A stretch of DNA of 64,000 bases from Planktothrix sp. FACHB-1365 (GTDB lineage Bacteria > Cyanobacteriota > Cyanobacteriia > Cyanobacteriales > Microcoleaceae). The stretch lies in NCBI RefSeq assembly GCF_014697575.1, contig NZ_JACJSC010000005.1:1-64000 (forward strand). Reading direction: 5' to 3'. Below the pieces are notes generated by a model. That model was given only the letters and a program-made list of their open reading frames with translations. It had not been told where the DNA came from and made no database searches. The translations under genes and the position numbers were made by a program. Of the stretch, positions 62,020-64,000 are shown one piece after another (position 1 is the first letter of the stretch; each line of letters opens with the position of its first letter).

Positions 62020-64000
62020 GTTCAACCATTCAGGTACTGCTTCTTCTTTCGTGTTGGTGTGACGTTCAGGGGTTTCACGCACAAACTTGAGGTGAACAGA
62101 ACGGGTTTGCTCTCCATCCGCAGCAACGGCGAAAATGGGGAAATCGAGTAAACCGTCTTGGAAGGACATTTGTAAGCGGAATGTGCCATCGGGGTTAAGT
62201 TTGATGGGACGTCCGCCAATGGTTAAGTTAGCGTCGGGTTCGGTCGCACCATAAATAATCAGTTCAGCATCAGCGACTAACCAAAACTCGCGAGGACGTA
62301 TCGGTGGCATTGAAGAGCCCATCCCAATACCAGACATTCCCATACCAGACATGGTATAGCCTAATCCTGCACCGGACATACTCATTCCAGCACCGGACAT
62401 GGTTTGTCCGACACCAGATTGAGTATAACCGACTCCAGATTGAGTATAACCGACTCCAGATTGAGTATAACCGACTCCAGATTGAGTATAACCGACTCCA
62501 GATTGAGTATAACCAACACCAGATTGAGTGTAACCGACTCCAGATTGAGTATAACCAACACCGGATTGAGTGTAACCGACTCCAGATTGAGTATAACCAA
62601 CACCGGATTGAGTGTAACCGACTCCAGATTGAGTATAACCAACACCAGATTGAGTATAACCAACACCGGATTGAGTGTAACCGACACCGGACTGGGTGTA
62701 ACCGACACCGGACTGGGTGTAACCCATACCCACACCAGACATTCCGATACCAGACATCGTTTGACCGATACCGACACCGGACATAATTTGTCCAACGCCA
62801 GATTGGGTATAACCGACACCGGACTGGGTGTAACCCATACCCACACCAGACATTCCGATACCGGACATCGTTTGACCAATACCTAAACCTGCGCCCGACA
62901 TTCCGACACCGGAAGTAGTGTAACCGACACCGGACTGGGTATAACCCAAACCTGCGCCCGACATTCCGATACCGGACATCGTTTGACCAATACCTAAACC
63001 TGCGCCCGACATTCCGACACCGGAAGTAGTGTAACCGACACCGGACTGGGTATAACCCAAACCTGCGCCCGACATTCCGATACCAGAGAGGGTTTGACCA
63101 ATACCTAAACCTGCGCCCGACATTCCGACACCGGAAGTGGTGTAACCGACACCGGACTGGGTATAACCCAAACCTGCGCCCGACATTCCGATACCGGACA
63201 TCGTTTGACCAATACCTAAACCTGCGCCCGACATTCCGACACCGGAAGTAGTGTAACCTGCACCGGACTGGGTATAACCCAAACCTGCGCCCGACATTCC
63301 GATACCAGAGAGGGTTTGACCAATACCTGCACCGGACATGATTTGTCCAACACCGGACATACCCACACCGGACAGGGTTTCACCCACTCCAGAGGCCCAC
63401 ATTCCCACACCCGAAGGAAAGATAAAGGAACTCACCGTCTCTTGGGGTTTGACGACTTGGTGCATGGAACCAAACAGAGAACCTGCGATGCGTTTGGCTT
63501 CTGCTTCCCTGGATAACCCAAATAAATCGTCGTGAACCCCTGCCAGGACATAGGTTTTGCTGGGGACGGGGAATTCATAAAAGGTTTTCCCTTGTAATTC
63601 TTCGTCCCAAGACACAGTAATAAATTGATCGTCAATCCATTCTGCGGGATAAACCGGAGGAATGCGAGTTGCAGCAGAACGCGCTAATCCTAACCAACGA
63701 CCATCTACACAGCGATAACCAATTTCAACTACATAGTCGCGGTCACTGACAGGAACTGGTAAATACCATTCCCGTGCTAATTCATCACAGGGATATTCTT
63801 GAATACTATGGGGACTTTGAGACTTTAACTCAATATCGGTAACATCATAAATCCGTAGAGCCAGTTGTTGTCCGCCTTGACGCCGACACATTTCTTTGTG
63901 TTCGTTAGAGACATCCCAGTAAGCATAGGCCCATTCAGGATCTCTGGGCATCATGACGATTTGGCTTTCACCATATCCAATCGGTAAATCTACTAACCCC
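62017..64000 (-). CDS. DUF4912 protein with long glycine-rich tandem repeats, N-terminus outside the window
   Basis: An ATG at 63954 opens a 645-residue frame, but coding sequence clearly continues upstream to the window edge (LVDLPIGYGESQIV before MMPRDPEWAYAYWDV), so the true start lies beyond 64000. The first domain is DUF4912 (to about residue 180 of the visible part). A repeat region of about 340 residues follows, built of SGVGYTQ heptapeptides (about 14 in tandem near 62404-62700) and a longer unit of 37 residues (111 bp) with SGAGLGIGQTMSGIG. The C-terminal domain (REFWLVADAELIIYGATEPDANLTIGGRPIKL) looks like a carbohydrate-binding or filamin-like beta sandwich. The stop codon is supplied by a MITE-like end. 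Confidence 0.88.
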   Translation of the reverse strand, partial: GLVDLPIGYGESQIVMMPRDPEWAYAYWDVSNEHKEMCRRQGGQQLALRIYDVTDIELKSQSPHSIQEYPCDELAREWYLPVPVSDRDYVVEIGYRCVDGRWLGLARSAATRIPPVYPAEWIDDQFITVSWDEELQGKTFYEFPVPSKTYVLAGVHDDLFGLSREAEAKRIAGSLFGSMHQVVKPQETVSSFIFPSGVGMWASGVGETLSGVGMSGVGQIMSGAGIGQTLSGIGMSGAGLGYTQSGAGYTTSGVGMSGAGLGIGQTMSGIGMSGAGLGYTQSGVGYTTSGVGMSGAGLGIGQTLSGIGMSGAGLGYTQSGVGYTTSGVGMSGAGLGIGQTMSGIGMSGAGLGYTQSGVGYTTSGVGMSGAGLGIGQTMSGIGMSGVGMGYTQSGVGYTQSGVGQIMSGVGIGQTMSGIGMSGVGMGYTQSGVGYTQSGVGYTQSGVGYTQSGVGYTQSGVGYTQSGVGYTQSGVGYTQSGVGYTQSGVGYTQSGVGYTQSGVGYTQSGVGYTQSGVGYTQSGVGYTQSGVGQTMSGAGMSMSGAGLGYTMSGMGMSGIGMGSSMPPIRPREFWLVADAELIIYGATEPDANLTIGGRPIKLNPDGTFRLQMSFQDGLLDFPIFAVAADGEQTRSVHLKFVRETPERHTNTKEEAVPEWLN

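Noticed and set aside
62404-62720. 21-bp tandem array considered as a CRISPR or satellite
   Set aside because: The units are contiguous without unique spacers and are in frame with a protein, so this is a coding tandem repeat.
62304-62886. Plus-strand frames of about 160 codons with repeated peptides such as RLSITDS and RLQIEYN
   Set aside because: They are shadows of the 21-bp repeats of the DUF4912 gene, whose own frame has coherent flanking domains.

Overview
The window is A+T-rich chromosomal DNA of a filamentous cyanobacterium, most likely an Oscillatoriales member close to Planktothrix; the genus is inferred. The evidence is many HIP1 octamers (GCGATCGC), a neighbouring DUF3038/DUF4335 gene pair, GUN4-type and other Ser/Thr kinases, large PAS/HAMP hybrid histidine kinases, a PEP-CTERM protein, a RuBisCO-like protein, heptamer tandem repeats (for example GTTCCCT) and families of short palindromic repeats.

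Layout. 1-2,280: an accessory stretch with small ribbon-helix-helix-type proteins and three sets of iteron-like repeats. It lies against the 3' end of a tRNA-Gly(UCC) gene and looks like the remains of an integrated plasmid-like element. 2.4-14.6 kb: mostly housekeeping genes (membrane-anchored GTPase, PAS histidine kinase with a response regulator, ppk1, EVE-domain protein, mutS2, DUF3038/DUF4335). 14.6-19.6 kb: a defence-like island with a DUF29 protein, a STAND-type NB-ARC ATPase split from its TPR sensor, and a HicA-like/HTH pair behind a consensus sigma-70 promoter. 20-24.1 kb: a divergent glucose-6-phosphate dehydrogenase paralogue followed by methionine-salvage genes mtnD, mtnW (RuBisCO-like) and mtnB. 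24.2-34.5 kb: GNAT enzyme, SRAP protein, ftsQ, a P-loop ATPase, a HAMP kinase, an adenylate cyclase, a pentapeptide-repeat membrane protein and a patatin-like lipase.

34.6-43.1 kb: a signalling locus. A very large HAMP-GAF-histidine kinase with three receiver domains has been cut in two by about 2.8 kb of mobile DNA. The inserted DNA carries IS200/IS605-like end hairpins, a broken tnpB-like gene, a truncated enolase-superfamily epimerase and an intact PEP-CTERM gene. 43.5-50.4 kb: a coiled-coil/TPR protein, a RAYT-type transposase beside its presumed palindromes, a GUN4-fused kinase with a damaged tail, a second kinase and a TspO-like protein. 50.7-53.8 kb: crhR-type RNA helicase with a long leader, and rimO. 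54-57.4 kb: exported proteins, including a trypsin-like protease with PPC domains. 57.5-61.9 kb: tmk, holB and a FUSC-type exporter. 62.0-64.0 kb: a DUF4912 protein with a long glycine-rich tandem-repeat region, whose 5' end lies outside the window.

No CRISPR array, rRNA operon or prophage structural module was seen. The most promising leads are the self-encoded operator-like repeats and iterons near the tRNA, the HicA-like/HTH pair beside the split STAND system, the orphan G6PD-like gene next to methionine salvage, the kinase broken by cargo-carrying mobile DNA, and a small MITE-like family in which one copy supplies a stop codon.
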